Part shown: positions 36,987 to 45,948 of the stretch, piece after piece
How the letters are laid out: each line of letters starts with the position of its first letter
Numbering within the stretch: the stretch's first letter is position 1
Source: Dokdonella_A sp040005635
GTDB lineage: Bacteria > Pseudomonadota > Gammaproteobacteria > Xanthomonadales > Rhodanobacteraceae
DNA: 57,683 nt
Direction of reading: 5' to 3'
NCBI GenBank assembly: GCA_040005635.1
Contig: JBDTYM010000013.1
Coordinates: 1 to 57,683, forward strand
The notes under the pieces: generated by a model
Database searches by the model: none
What the model saw: the letters and a program-made list of their open reading frames with translations, nothing else
Told to the model about the DNA's origin: nothing
Position numbers and translations under genes: made by a program

Positions 36987-38525
36987 TCAGCGCAGCCCGC
37001 GCGCGAACGGATCGAGCAGTCGGCGCAGCGGATCGAGCAGATGGCCATAGGCTCGCGCGGGCGCACCACTGCCGATCGTGCCGGCTTTCTTTACGCAAGC
37101 CTTCTCGAATGGCAGGTCGCAGAACGCCAGCAGATCGCGCAGGGCAGCAACGGGATCGGCGATGAGGCCTTCGGTGTCCTGCTGATAGATGCCTTGTGCG
37201 TGGCGTGCATGCCAGAACAGCATCATGCGTTCATGGTCCTGCCAGTGCCGCGCAAGATCGGCGAAATCGTAGCTGTAGGCTTCTCCAGTGCGCGGGAAGG
37301 CGCGGCGGTAACAGGCCCAGCATGTCTCCAGCGCATCGCCGCGCGAGTTGATCACGCGTGCCCCCGGCAGCATCGCGAAGAGTGCGCCGAGGAACGGCCA
37401 GTTCGGCAGTGCAGGATCGACATAGATCGCGTCAGGGCGGCGCCAGCGTGCGCTTCGCTCCAGGTAGCGGCGTCCGAGCCGCTGCCAATCCTGCTCCGTC
37501 GCCGCCGCGACCCAGTTCGGAAACAGCTCACCGCGGCGCGTCGATTCTTCCTGGATGACGCTCGCCAGTTCGGGCGCACCAATGCCGACACTGACGTCCG
37601 CATGCGCGGCCAATGCCGCAGCGATGCGCTCGGCGCCCGCGCCAGGCAGGCCGACCAGCAGCACGATATCGCTGCCGCGCGTCGCGTCGATGTCGCCGGC
37701 GGGCGTGGTCGCGAAAGCATCGACGATGCTGTCGACGCGCCGCGAGAATTCTTCTCCATTCCAGGACAGTCGCTGCCGTCGCGCAGAATTTGCCGTGCTG
37801 AATGCAGCGAATGCAGCATCGAAGTCGGCGCGCGCATCGAGCGCATTGCCGAGTGCGAATGTGACGGCATCGCGATCGTTGTCGTTGAGGTCCGATCGCG
37901 CCGGTAGTTCACTCAGCGCAGCTAGCTCGGCCTCGGACAGTGCTGCGCCTGCGACATTGGCCAGTCCGATCCATGCGCGCACGATGCGCGGATCGTGCAG
38001 CAGCGTTGCGCGATATTGCGCAGCCGCCTGTGCCGATCGATCGAGGCGAGCGAGCAGGTCGGCGTGGCCGAGCTGCGCCGCGACATGGTCCGGATTGCAT
38101 TCGAGCGCACGCGCAAACGCGGCGACGGCTTCATCGGCAAGCCCATGCGAGGCGAGCAGGACGCCCAGGTTGTACCAGCCCGCCGCCGCCTGCGGATCGA
38201 TCTCGCAGGACTTGCGCAATGCCGCGATGGCGCCATCGGCATCGCCGGCGTCGCGCAGCGCGCCGCCGAGATTGTTCAGGATCGCGGCATTGTCAGGCCA
38301 GCGCAGGTGCGCTCCGCGCAGCACCGCAAGCGCCTCGTCGAGGCGACCGCGCAGATGGTGCAGCAGGCCTCGCAAGCGCAGGGTCTCGGGCTCGTCCGGC
38401 AGGATTTTCGACACGTCTGCGAGCAGCGCATCGGCGCGATCGAATTCGCCGCGGCGCAGGAAGGCATGGATTTCACGCAGATCCTGGCGCGCCCCCGCGG
38501 CGGCTTCCGCGTCGGAGACCATCAT
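36987..38525 (-). CDS. Degenerate TPR-sulfotransferase, array copy 4 (probable pseudoenzyme)
   Basis: 512 residues, an intact ORF. The TPR half is well preserved (GWYNLGVLLASHGLADEAVAA). In the sulfotransferase half every key signature is altered. The PAPS loop PRSGST is GLPGAGA (residues 292-298). The presumed catalytic Glu of SELP is replaced in GIGAPEL. TDKMP is VDPALP. RRDP is SRGDALE (394-400). The C-terminal RTxSxxQVRxPL motif is gone. Structural parts such as AMLPGAR and LLDPLR remain. It is coupled to copy 5 by an ATGA overlap at 38522-38525. A structural or regulatory partner of the active copies is my inference. Confidence 0.88.
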   Translation of the reverse strand: MMVSDAEAAAGARQDLREIHAFLRRGEFDRADALLADVSKILPDEPETLRLRGLLHHLRGRLDEALAVLRGAHLRWPDNAAILNNLGGALRDAGDADGAIAALRKSCEIDPQAAAGWYNLGVLLASHGLADEAVAAFARALECNPDHVAAQLGHADLLARLDRSAQAAAQYRATLLHDPRIVRAWIGLANVAGAALSEAELAALSELPARSDLNDNDRDAVTFALGNALDARADFDAAFAAFSTANSARRQRLSWNGEEFSRRVDSIVDAFATTPAGDIDATRGSDIVLLVGLPGAGAERIAAALAAHADVSVGIGAPELASVIQEESTRRGELFPNWVAAATEQDWQRLGRRYLERSARWRRPDAIYVDPALPNWPFLGALFAMLPGARVINSRGDALETCWACYRRAFPRTGEAYSYDFADLARHWQDHERMMLFWHARHAQGIYQQDTEGLIADPVAALRDLLAFCDLPFEKACVKKAGTIGSGAPARAYGHLLDPLRRLLDPFARGLR

Positions 38526-40210
38526 GCGGGGCGGCTAGACGACGAGGTCGCCAGGCCTTGCCCGAGCGCGAGGCGCAGCGGTGACAGCAAGTCACCGAAG
38601 CGCGCGGTGCGCGCGGTATCGCCACGCAACGGCTCGCGCACCTGCGATGCGCTGACCGTGCGCACGTTGCGTTCGGTGCGATGGAAGTTCAGGCACGCAC
38701 TGTCGAACGGCAGATCGCAGAACTGCAGCAGACGGCGAACTTCCTGTTCGGGATTTTCCAGCAAGGCTTCGTAGCCGAAATCGTGGACTCGATGCGGATA
38801 GCGCGCATTCCAGAAGCGCATCAGGCGGTCGTAGTCGCGCCAGAATGCCGCCATGTCCTGCAGGTCGTAGCTGTAGCCGTGGCCGTTGCCGAACAATTGG
38901 CGGAAGCAAGACAGGCAGGTTTCGACCGGATCGCGGCGCACGTTGACGAAGTGTGCACCCGGCAACATGGCCGCCGCGGCGCCCAGATAGCGCCAGGTAC
39001 CGAGCGACTTGTCGGTAAAGCGATCGTGCGATTGCCGCCAGCGCGCGGTGCGCTCCAGATAGCGCCGGCCCAGCCGCTGCCAGTCGGCCGGTTTCGCATG
39101 TGGCGCCCACAACGGGAGGTCGCCGCCGCGCCGCTGCGACTCTTCCTCGATGACGATTTGCATGTCGGGCAGCTCATTGGCACCCTCGACGTCCGCGTGC
39201 GAGGCGAGAATCTGTTCGGTCAGGGTGGAACCGGAGCGCGGCAGGCTGACGATGAAGATGACTTCGCGGCCGAGGGTAGTTGGCGACGACGACTTCGGCG
39301 GCGTTTCGAAAGCCGCCATCGTTGCGTCGATGCGCCGGCTGAAGTCGGCCGCATTCCATTCGACCAAGCGTCGCTTGATGGCATTGGCTCTGCTGTAGAT
39401 CGCGAAGGCCTCTTCGTCGCGGCGCTGATCCTCGAGCGCCTTGGCCAGCGCGAAGCCGAGACTGACGCGGTCCTCGTCCTTGATGTCGGGTGCGGCAAAG
39501 ACGCGCTCGAGCCACGCGGTCTCCTCGACGGTCAGTCGAACGGTCTTCAAATTGGCCAGTGCTGTCCACGCTCTCACGGCATCGGGTTGCCGGCGCAGTA
39601 CGCGACGAAACTCTTCCGCTGCGTCCGCGGTTCGGCCGACGTTGGCCAGTGTCTGCGCATAGCCGATACGGGCGCGCACGTGACTGGGATCGCTGGCGAG
39701 CGCACGCGCATAGGCGTCGATGGACTCATCGGCGTAGGCCTCGCTGCCGAGTGTGCGCGCCAGGTTGTGCCAGGCCGCTGCGAAATCGGGCGCCAGATCG
39801 CAGGCGCGCCGCAGCGCGACCAGCGCGGCTTCGATCTGGCCGGCTTCGCGCAGCGAGGTGCCGAGGTTGGTCAGGATGATCGGGTCGGACGGGCGCCGCT
39901 CGAGGGCCTGGCGGAACGCAGAGATCGCGTCGTCGTAGCGTTTCTGCAGATGACGCGTGATGCCGAGCAGGCGCAGGAACTCCGGATGGGTGGCGGCGAG
40001 CGGTCGGGCGCGTTCGACCAGCCCATCGGCGGCATCGGGTTCACGCTGCTCGATCGCCTTACGCGCATCGCGCAGCACACGCCGCGCGCGCAACGACAAG
40101 CCGTCGAGGCGCGCATCGAGCGAGCGCTCATCGGTTCGCGACGTTGCGGCAGCGGGCAGTGACGACGCGAGGTCGCCTTCGAGGCGCGGAGCAGTGTCGG
40201 AAGCAGTCAT
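38522..40210 (-). CDS. TPR-sulfotransferase, array copy 5 (first gene of the array)
   Basis: 562 residues, same layout. The core has VSLPRSGSTL, ANELPDM, VRRDPVETCLSCFR and RTVSASQVREPL. The usual TDKMPxNW is TDKSLGTW, a variation at a place that shapes the PAPS pocket, while the lysine is retained. It is the promoter-proximal gene: a GCTAAGCT element lies 35 bases upstream. The stop overlaps the copy 4 start. No Shine-Dalgarno sequence is obvious. Confidence 0.91.
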   Translation of the reverse strand: MTASDTAPRLEGDLASSLPAAATSRTDERSLDARLDGLSLRARRVLRDARKAIEQREPDAADGLVERARPLAATHPEFLRLLGITRHLQKRYDDAISAFRQALERRPSDPIILTNLGTSLREAGQIEAALVALRRACDLAPDFAAAWHNLARTLGSEAYADESIDAYARALASDPSHVRARIGYAQTLANVGRTADAAEEFRRVLRRQPDAVRAWTALANLKTVRLTVEETAWLERVFAAPDIKDEDRVSLGFALAKALEDQRRDEEAFAIYSRANAIKRRLVEWNAADFSRRIDATMAAFETPPKSSSPTTLGREVIFIVSLPRSGSTLTEQILASHADVEGANELPDMQIVIEEESQRRGGDLPLWAPHAKPADWQRLGRRYLERTARWRQSHDRFTDKSLGTWRYLGAAAAMLPGAHFVNVRRDPVETCLSCFRQLFGNGHGYSYDLQDMAAFWRDYDRLMRFWNARYPHRVHDFGYEALLENPEQEVRRLLQFCDLPFDSACLNFHRTERNVRTVSASQVREPLRGDTARTARFGDLLSPLRLALGQGLATSSSSRPA

Positions 40211-40244
40211 TTCAGAAGGAGATTGCCCAGAACAGCGGGCAGCT

Positions 40245-40252
40245 AGCTTAGC
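40245..40252 (-). promoter_or_regulatory. GCTAAGCT element upstream of array copy 5
   Basis: The third occurrence of the octamer, here at the head of the array, 35 bases before the start codon. It is a likely -10 (TAAGCT) for the main transcript. Confidence 0.4.
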
Positions 40253-40509
40253 AAAGCCGCGCGTGCTCGGCGGAGCGGCGCCGCTGAACCGGCCGTAGCG
40301 CAGAGGCCGACGGCAACGCGGCAGCCATCGGCTGGATCCGCATCCGCCGTTTCATTTCCGCAATCTGGCATCTCTGTACTTGTGAACATTTCTAAACGGC
40401 GCCCACTGCGATGGGCGGCGCACCGGTCATGCCGCTTGCGAGGCGCAAGTACGGCAGAGTAGTGTCCAAGCCGGCCGGATTTCCGGAAAACGCACGAGGG
40501 GACCAAACC
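40253..40509. other. Divergent intergenic region between the array and ypfJ
   Basis: About 250 bases with no recognised gene. It should contain the -35 of the array promoter and the ypfJ promoter. I could not assign them. Confidence 0.4.
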
Positions 40510-41403
40510 ATGCTTTGGCAGAAGGGTCGCAGCAGCGACAACGTGGTCGAGGACGACGGCAGTGGCGGTGGTGGTGGTGGTCCCGGCTTCGGCGGCGGCC
40601 GCGGTCTCGGCATCGGCGGCGTGATCATCGTGATCATCATCGGCCTGCTGTTCGGCAAGAATCCCAGCGATATTCTGCAGATGCTCGGCGGCATGAGTGG
40701 TGGCGACGGCGATGGTCAGACGGCGCCGCAGCAGCAACAGGTCGCGCCGGCCGGCAACGACGAGCAGACCGATTTCGTGCGCAAGATCCTCGGCAGCACC
40801 GAGGATGTCTGGGGCCAGATGTTCAAGGCCAGCGGCAAGCAATATCCGGCGCCGCGTCTGGTTCTGTTCCACGGCGGGGTGCAGTCGGCCTGTGGTGCGG
40901 CTTCGGCGGCAATGGGGCCGTTCTACTGCCCCGGTGATCGGCAGGTCTATCTCGATCTCGACTTCTTCCAGGAGATGCAACAGCGCTTCCATGCCGCGGG
41001 TGATTTCGCACGCGCCTACGTCATTGCGCACGAGGTCGGTCATCACCTGCAGAACCTGATGGGCGTGATGGATCAGGTCGAGCAGCAGGCGCAGCGTGGC
41101 GTGCCGATGCAGGGCGCCAATGGCCTGTCGGTGCGGCAGGAACTGCAGGCCGATTGCTTTGCGGGCGTCTGGGCCAACCTTGCGCAGAAGCAGCTCAACT
41201 GGCTCGAGAACGGCGATGTCGAGGCGGCGCTCAATGCGGCAAACCAGATCGGTGACGATACCCTGCAGAAGCAGGCGCGCGGCTATGCGGTGCCGGATTC
41301 ATTCACGCACGGCACCTCGGCCGAGCGGGTGCGCTGGTTCCGCAGCGGATTCTCATCCGGCGACTTGAAGAACTGCGATACGTTCAGCGCCGCGCAGCTG
41401 TAA
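40510..41403 (+). CDS. ypfJ: YpfJ-family neutral zinc metallopeptidase
   Basis: 297 residues. Layout: a charged N-terminus, Gly-rich linker (17-36), one membrane helix (GIGGVIIVIIIGLLFG, about 34-49), then the metallopeptidase domain with HEVGHH (174-179) and the downstream QELQADCFAGVWA. This matches the putative neutral zinc metallopeptidase family. The ATG at 40510 follows GAGGGGACC and matches the MLWQKGRSSDNV family start. The substrate is unknown. It is divergent from the sulfotransferase array. Confidence 0.92.
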   Translation: MLWQKGRSSDNVVEDDGSGGGGGGPGFGGGRGLGIGGVIIVIIIGLLFGKNPSDILQMLGGMSGGDGDGQTAPQQQQVAPAGNDEQTDFVRKILGSTEDVWGQMFKASGKQYPAPRLVLFHGGVQSACGAASAAMGPFYCPGDRQVYLDLDFFQEMQQRFHAAGDFARAYVIAHEVGHHLQNLMGVMDQVEQQAQRGVPMQGANGLSVRQELQADCFAGVWANLAQKQLNWLENGDVEAALNAANQIGDDTLQKQARGYAVPDSFTHGTSAERVRWFRSGFSSGDLKNCDTFSAAQL

Positions 41404-41470
41404 CGGCAGACTTGCGGGCGTTGTGCGCCACCTATCGCCTGCAGGCTGCGTACCTGCAGGCCGAATGCGC

Positions 41471-42382
41471 TCAGTGTGCCGCCCGCACCGGAATCGGCAC
41501 ATTGCACAGGTCGATCTTGCCGGCCGGCACCTTGTACCAGTCGTCGCGACGGTTGCGGCGTGACTCGATCAGGTTCGCGAATGTCGGCGTGTCGGTGCGC
41601 AACACGTCCAGCGGCGTACGTTCGCCGACCGGCACGTCGGCAGCGAGGCGGACCGACTTGATAGGCAGGCGTTGTTCGGGCTTGTCGTAGAAGCCGAGTG
41701 CCGCGGTTCCGCGCGGCAGACTCGCCAGCAGTTCCATGCCCTGCACCACACGTCCGACCACGGCGATATTGCGATCGAGCTGACGCGGCGCCTGGCCGAT
41801 CACGACATAGAGCTCGGCGCCGCTACCGGTCTCCACGCCGACGTCGCGACCCGCGCCGACCATGCCGTAACAGTGTGCCAGCCAGGTCTTGCCGGTCTTG
41901 CTGTCACGCGCGGCCGGCAGTCCCGCGGAGAAGCCGACTTCGGGTGCATAGACATCGCCGTCCGGCAGCTTCGTGAAGGGCAGATCCGGCGAGATCGCGC
42001 GTTCGAACTCGGGCGCCAGGGTCTTGCTTGCCTTGCCGAACGCGCGTGCCTTGTCGGGTTTGTCCGCGTCGGGGTCACCCCATTGCGTGACGAAGTTGTC
42101 CTGCACGCGCAGGATCGCAAGGCCGTCGAAATAGTGCTCGTGAGCCATCGTCTTGATGTTCGCGGCATGCAGCGGCGCGTAAGCCGGTGCTAGTTCGATG
42201 ACGACGCGACCCGCAGCAAGATCGAGATAGAGCGTGTTGTCCGGATCGAGTGTGCGCCAGTCGGAAGGCTTGGAGGCTTCGAGAATCTGCTGTGTGGTTT
42301 GCGGTTTCGCGGGTTGATCGGCGAAAGCCAGCGTACTCGCGACAGTCAGGGCAACGGCGATACAGCGAACGAGAGTTGGCAT
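41471..42382 (-). CDS. Exported cyclophilin-type peptidyl-prolyl isomerase
   Basis: 303 residues. A signal peptide (MPTLVRCIAVALTVASTLAFA) indicates the periplasm. The cyclophilin core shows LAAGRVVIELAPAYAPLHAANI, YFDGLAILRVQDNFVTQWGDP and NIAVVGRVVQGMELL. It carries insertions around residues 110-180 and a C-terminal extension compared with small PpiA. It probably helps proline isomerisation of exported proteins. The start at 42382 was chosen from the signal peptide. Confidence 0.88.
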   Translation of the reverse strand: MPTLVRCIAVALTVASTLAFADQPAKPQTTQQILEASKPSDWRTLDPDNTLYLDLAAGRVVIELAPAYAPLHAANIKTMAHEHYFDGLAILRVQDNFVTQWGDPDADKPDKARAFGKASKTLAPEFERAISPDLPFTKLPDGDVYAPEVGFSAGLPAARDSKTGKTWLAHCYGMVGAGRDVGVETGSGAELYVVIGQAPRQLDRNIAVVGRVVQGMELLASLPRGTAALGFYDKPEQRLPIKSVRLAADVPVGERTPLDVLRTDTPTFANLIESRRNRRDDWYKVPAGKIDLCNVPIPVRAAH

Positions 42383-42469
42383 GCACAGTCCCCGAGGTAC
42401 CGGTTCCCGGCGTGCGCCGGTGCAGTGAAGCATACGATGAGTCGGCGACGTGCGCGTCGCCGTCACGAC

Positions 42470-43774
42470 TTAGCGCTTTGCGGTTTGCCGGGCGGTGCTC
42501 TTGCGACCGCTCACTTTCGTTGCCGAGGCAGGGGCATGGAAGCGCCTGATGAAGTCGCGCACGTCCGGATAGACGGTTTCGCGCCAGCGGCGACCGCTGA
42601 AGATGCCGTAGTGGCCGGAGCCCTTGACCTCCAGGTGCTGGCGATTCTTTGCCGGGATGCCAGTGCACAGCTCGTGCGCGGCCTTGGTCTGGCCGAGACC
42701 GGAAATGTCGTCGAGTTCGCCTTCGATCGTCAGCAGGGCCGAGCGCTTGATCGCTGCCGGCTCTACGCGCTCACCGGCGACGATCCATTCGCCGCGCGGC
42801 AGCGCGAACTGCTGGAATACCGTGCGGATCGTGTCGAGGTAGAACTCGGCGGGCAGGTCCAGGACGGCGTTGTATTCATCGTAGAAGCGGCGATGCGCGG
42901 CGGCATCGTCGTCGTCGCCGCGCAGCAGGTTTTCGTAGTAGTCCCAATGCGCGCTGAAATGCCTGCTCGGGTTCATCGCGACGAAGCCGGTGTGCTGCAG
43001 GAAGCCCGGATACACCCGGCGTCCCTTGCCCGGATAGTTCGACGGCACATCGAATACGACGTTCGTCTCGAACCACGAGAACGGCTGGGTCGTGGCGAGA
43101 TCGTTGACTTGGGTCGGATGTTTGCGCGCGTCGATCGGGCCACCCATCATCGTCAACGTCAGTGGCGTCGTTTCGCCATTCGCGGCCATCAGCGCGACCG
43201 CGCCGAGCACCGGTACGGTCGGCTGGCAAACCGACATCACATGCAGCCGCTCTGCGCCGAGTTGCTGGATGAAGCGGCGCACGTAGGCGACGTAGTCATC
43301 GAGACCGAACGGGCCCTTGTCGAGCGGGATCATGCGCGCGTCGACCCAGTCGGTGATGTACACGTCATGGTCGCGCAGCAGCGTGCGCACGGTGTCGCGC
43401 AGCAAGGTCGAATGATGACCCGACAGGGGTGCGACCACGAGGATCGCCGGATCCTCGCGCAGTTGCCGCAGCGCATCCAGATCGTCGCTGGCGCGCTTGA
43501 AGTGCAGCAGGTGACAGAACGGCAGCTCGAGCACGCGCTCCTCGATGACCGCTGCGTCGCGCCCGTGCGCCTTGACCGAAGTGATGCCGAATGCGGGCTT
43601 TTCGTAGTCCTTGCCGATGCGGTAGAAAAGTTCGTAACCGGCTGCGATGCGATCAACCCCGGGCACTTTCGACAACCAGTTGTCCGGCGCGGACAGCGCA
43701 TTCGCGGCGGCGCCGGACCAGGTCACCCACGGATTGAGCAGGGTGCGGTTGACTTCGTGCAGGTAGTACAGCAT
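42470..43774 (-). CDS. phaZ: Intracellular polyhydroxybutyrate depolymerase
   Basis: 434 residues. It hydrolyses stored polyhydroxyalkanoate granules. The N-terminus MLYYLHEVNRTLLNPW is typical. The active-site Cys183 in VCQPTVPVLG coincides with the catalytic Cys183 known for Ralstonia PhaZ1. A late Asp/His pair is near EGELDDISG and GSGHYGIF. The ATG at 43774 follows AGGAA by 6 bases. The protein suggests that the organism stores PHB; no phaC synthase is in the window. Confidence 0.93.
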   Translation of the reverse strand: MLYYLHEVNRTLLNPWVTWSGAAANALSAPDNWLSKVPGVDRIAAGYELFYRIGKDYEKPAFGITSVKAHGRDAAVIEERVLELPFCHLLHFKRASDDLDALRQLREDPAILVVAPLSGHHSTLLRDTVRTLLRDHDVYITDWVDARMIPLDKGPFGLDDYVAYVRRFIQQLGAERLHVMSVCQPTVPVLGAVALMAANGETTPLTLTMMGGPIDARKHPTQVNDLATTQPFSWFETNVVFDVPSNYPGKGRRVYPGFLQHTGFVAMNPSRHFSAHWDYYENLLRGDDDDAAAHRRFYDEYNAVLDLPAEFYLDTIRTVFQQFALPRGEWIVAGERVEPAAIKRSALLTIEGELDDISGLGQTKAAHELCTGIPAKNRQHLEVKGSGHYGIFSGRRWRETVYPDVRDFIRRFHAPASATKVSGRKSTARQTAKR

Positions 43775-43951
43775 TCGATATTCCTGTTGCACTGCGACAA
43801 ACCATTCTAGGCGATCCTTGCCCCACGTGCGCCCGCGACCATCGTCGCAATGCCTGCCCAGGTCGTTCGGCCTATTGCCATGCCAAGTCGGGATGCAACA
43901 ATCGGCGGTCGGTCGTCGTGGCTGTCGCTTCCCTTGTCGATGGAGTTCCGG

Positions 43952-45871
43952 ATGAAATCGAAGACCAGCCGCGTGCTGCTGCTAGCGGGCCTTGCCGTGG
44001 TTTCCGTCGCTGCCGTGCAAGGGGCACATGCCGAGGTGCCGCCACCGGTCGATGTCCCCTATGCGGGCACGCTGAAGCTCAGCGTCGACGCGACCGACAT
44101 CGATCGCCGCATCTTCCGCGTGCACGAAGAGATTCCGGTCGTTGCCGGTCCATTGGTCTTGCTGTATCCGCAATGGCTGCCCGGCAATCATGCACCGCGC
44201 GGTCCGATCGACAAGCTCGCCGGACTGAGCATCCGCGGCAACGGCGCGGTGATCGCATGGAAACGCGATCCACTCGATGTCTATGCGTTCCACGTCGATA
44301 TCCCGGTCGGCGTCAGCGCTCTCGCTGTCGACTTCGAATTCCTGTCGCCGCAGGACAGCAGCCAGGGTCGCGTGGTGATGACGCCGGATCTTCTGAACCT
44401 GCAATGGAATACGGTCGCGCTTTATCCGGCCGGCTACTATTCGAGCCGCGTCATGTTCGCGCCGAGCGTCAAGCTACCTCCGGGTTGGCAGTTCGGCACC
44501 GCGCTCGAGCTTGCGGAGGGCGAAGGCGGTGCACCCGCGTCCGGCGGCACGGTCGGCTTCAAGCCGGTCGCGTTCAACACGTTGGTCGACTCACCGATGT
44601 TCGCCGGACGCTACTACAAGCGCGTCGACCTCGGAGACCCGAAGTCGCCGGTGCATCTGAACATCGTCGCCGATGATGCCAAGGACCTCGACTTCAAGCC
44701 CGCGCAGATGGATGCGCACAAGCGCCTCGTGCAGCAGGCGCAGAAACTGTATGCCTCGCAGCACTACGACCACTACGAATTCCTGCTCGCCCTGTCGGAC
44801 AATCTCGGCGGCATCGGTCTGGAGCACCATCGCTCCAGCGAAAACAGCGGCGATCCCGCATATTTCACCGACTGGGACAAGCTTGCACCGAGCCGCGACC
44901 TGCTGCCGCACGAGTACACGCATTCGTGGAACGGCAAATTCCGCCGTCCGGCCGATCTGTGGACGCCGAATTTCAACGTGCCGATGCAGGACAGCCTGCT
45001 CTGGGTCTACGAGGGACAGACGCAGTATTGGGGATTCGTGCTGGCCGCACGCTCCGGCTTGTGGACGGCCGAGCAGGCGCGCGATGCAATTGCCATGGTC
45101 GCCTCGGCCTATGCCGACAACCGCCCCGGCTTCGGCTGGCGCAATGTCGCGGACACCACCAACGACCCGATCATTGCCGGCCGTCGACCGCTGGCTTACC
45201 GCAACTATCAGATGAGCGAGGACTACTACAGCGCCGGCCAGCTGATCTGGCTCAGCGTCGACGCCAAGCTGCGCGAATTGACGAAGGAGAAGCGCTCGCT
45301 GGACGATTTCGCGCACGCGTTCTTCGGCGTCGAGGACGGCAGCTATGTGACGAAGACTTATGCGTTCGACGATGTCGTCAGCGGCTTGAACCGGGTCGCC
45401 ACGTATGACTGGGCGAAGTTCCTGCATGAGCGCGTCGACGCACACGCACCACCGCTCGACGGCCTCGCCGCCAGCGGCTGGAAGCTCGTCTACACCGACA
45501 AGCCGAGCGACTATCAGAAAAATGCCGAGTCGGAGCGCAAGGCTGTCGACTATTCCGCCTCGCTCGGCATTGTCTTCGGCAGCAAGGACAACCGAATCGC
45601 CGACGTGCGCTGGAACGGCCCCGCGTTCAAAGCCGGCATTGCGCCGACCAGCACGCTGATTGCCGTGAACGGTCACGAGTTCCGTCCCGAGCGACTGAAG
45701 GATGCAATCGTTGCGGCAAAGGGTGACGCTGCGCCGATCGAGTTGCTGCTGAAGAACGGGGACGAGTACAAGACTGTGCGCATCGACTATCGTGATGGCT
45801 TGAAATATCCACATCTGGAGCGCATCGCCGGTACGCCGGATCGTTTGAATTCGATTCTTGCACCACGCTGA
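43952..45871 (+). CDS. M61-family metallopeptidase with PDZ domain, exported
   Basis: 639 residues with signal peptide (residues 1-27, ending GAHA). The glycyl-aminopeptidase-type zinc motif HEYTHSWNGK is at 320-329, and the zinc Glu is E354 in WVYEGQTQYW. A C-terminal PDZ domain (GIVFGSKDNRIADVRWNGPAFKAGI) ends the protein. M61 enzymes cut N-terminal Gly/Ala residues from peptides. The ATG at 43952 was chosen for GGAG 6 bases upstream. Confidence 0.94.
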   Translation: MKSKTSRVLLLAGLAVVSVAAVQGAHAEVPPPVDVPYAGTLKLSVDATDIDRRIFRVHEEIPVVAGPLVLLYPQWLPGNHAPRGPIDKLAGLSIRGNGAVIAWKRDPLDVYAFHVDIPVGVSALAVDFEFLSPQDSSQGRVVMTPDLLNLQWNTVALYPAGYYSSRVMFAPSVKLPPGWQFGTALELAEGEGGAPASGGTVGFKPVAFNTLVDSPMFAGRYYKRVDLGDPKSPVHLNIVADDAKDLDFKPAQMDAHKRLVQQAQKLYASQHYDHYEFLLALSDNLGGIGLEHHRSSENSGDPAYFTDWDKLAPSRDLLPHEYTHSWNGKFRRPADLWTPNFNVPMQDSLLWVYEGQTQYWGFVLAARSGLWTAEQARDAIAMVASAYADNRPGFGWRNVADTTNDPIIAGRRPLAYRNYQMSEDYYSAGQLIWLSVDAKLRELTKEKRSLDDFAHAFFGVEDGSYVTKTYAFDDVVSGLNRVATYDWAKFLHERVDAHAPPLDGLAASGWKLVYTDKPSDYQKNAESERKAVDYSASLGIVFGSKDNRIADVRWNGPAFKAGIAPTSTLIAVNGHEFRPERLKDAIVAAKGDAAPIELLLKNGDEYKTVRIDYRDGLKYPHLERIAGTPDRLNSILAPR

Positions 45872-45948
45872 CGTCGTAACGAATACTCCTGCACGCTTCG
45901 GTGTGGCGGAAAGGGGCGTTTGCCCATGAAGCTCGACGCACGAACGCA

